Under the pieces are notes generated by a model that was not told where the DNA came from, made no database searches, and was given only the letters and a program-made list of their open reading frames with translations. A stretch of DNA of 5,747 bases from Lachnospiraceae bacterium (GTDB lineage Bacteria; Bacillota; Clostridia; Lachnospirales; Lachnospiraceae): contig JAITWD010000134.1 of assembly GCA_031285465.1 (NCBI GenBank), positions 1 to 5,747 of the forward strand. The letters are read 5' to 3'. Below, piece after piece: positions 5,678 through 5,747 of the stretch. Every line of letters starts with the position of its first letter. Position 1 is the stretch's first letter. A program made the position numbers and the translations under genes.

Positions 5678-5747
5678 GCTTACGACTGGTTACCAGCACC
5701 TTACCGGGCGGCTTAGCTGTACTTAGCTTACGGACACATGAGCCGTC

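Larger units (their letters stand above)
5582..5727. repeat. Long imperfect inverted repeat (22-bp arms)
   Basis: The left arm 5582-5603 and right arm 5706-5727 are complementary at 19 of 22 positions; mismatches are at 5585, 5592 and 5595. Each arm contains CTTAG twice at 10-bp spacing. The innermost eight pairs (GCCGCCC with GGGCGGC, plus one A-T) are continuous. The arms enclose about 100 bp. Confidence 0.8.
5469..5747 (+). ncRNA. Candidate structured RNA (or structured leader) of unknown family, right end outside the window
   Basis: This region follows the rightward promoter and contains several inverted repeats. TTGAACCC (5502-5509) pairs with GGGTTCGA (5552-5559) with one G-U pair, and TTTGC (5533-5537) with GCAAA (5546-5550) inside it. 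Arms at 5582-5603 and 5706-5727 pair at 19 of 22 positions, extendable by four pairs including one G-U. They enclose hairpins at 5621-5644, 5646-5677 and 5686-5696. The result is a multibranched fold with a long closing stem. I find no tmRNA, RNase P, SRP or 6S signature and no riboswitch core I know. It could be a free RNA, a leader of a gene beyond the edge, a retron-like RNA, or the end of a mobile element. The promoter and stems are seen; the function is inference. Confidence 0.45.

Noticed and set aside
5484..5699. 71-residue open frame on the minus strand in the right intergenic region
   Set aside because: It runs through the hairpins of the structured region, is rich in Arg, Pro and Cys from GC-rich stems, and has no recognisable domain.
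5622..5747. Group II intron start (GTGCG) with a domain V-like GAGCCGT at the edge
   Set aside because: The GTGCG is buried in a perfect hairpin and only about 110 bp separate the two motifs, too little for domains I-IV. The edge motif is too short to judge.

Overview
This window most likely comes from a low-to-moderate GC Clostridia genome, possibly Lachnospiraceae. The evidence is an EF-G2-type elongation factor with the glycine/cysteine P-loop common in that group, strong GGAGG-type ribosome binding sites, and sigma-A-like promoters. The assignment rests on pattern recognition only.

Layout from left to right. Positions 1-143 are a short non-coding tail downstream of the elongation factor gene, with a two-copy 17-bp tandem repeat and no convincing terminator. 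Positions 144-2233 (minus strand) hold an elongation factor G paralogue of about 696 residues. A one-base loss near 1000-1001 splits it into two overlapping frames: G domain plus domain II, and domains III-V. Positions 2234-2486 are its AT-rich leader, with a good ribosome binding site and two imperfect promoter candidates. Positions 2487-5219 (minus strand) encode an unusual 910-residue protein: an N-terminal GNAT acetyltransferase, one transmembrane helix, then about 690 unrecognised residues predicted to lie outside the membrane. GC content jumps at the junction between the acetyltransferase and the membrane protein, so this looks like a gene fusion. Its 5' untranslated region carries a 10-bp tandem repeat.

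Positions 5220-5747 contain no confident gene but are dense in signals. One promoter (CTGACA-17-TATATT) fires left into the fusion gene. A second, near-consensus promoter (TTGACT-17-TATACT) fires right. The rightward transcript would carry a set of nested stems: a 22-bp inverted repeat (19 of 22 paired) enclosing a perfect 9-bp hairpin, a 13-bp hairpin and a small third hairpin. This is either a structured non-coding RNA or a long structured leader of a gene beyond the right edge. It is the most interesting part of the window and I could not match it to a known RNA family.

The two protein genes share a strand but are 253 bp apart, with candidate promoters between them. Nothing in the sequence ties their functions together.
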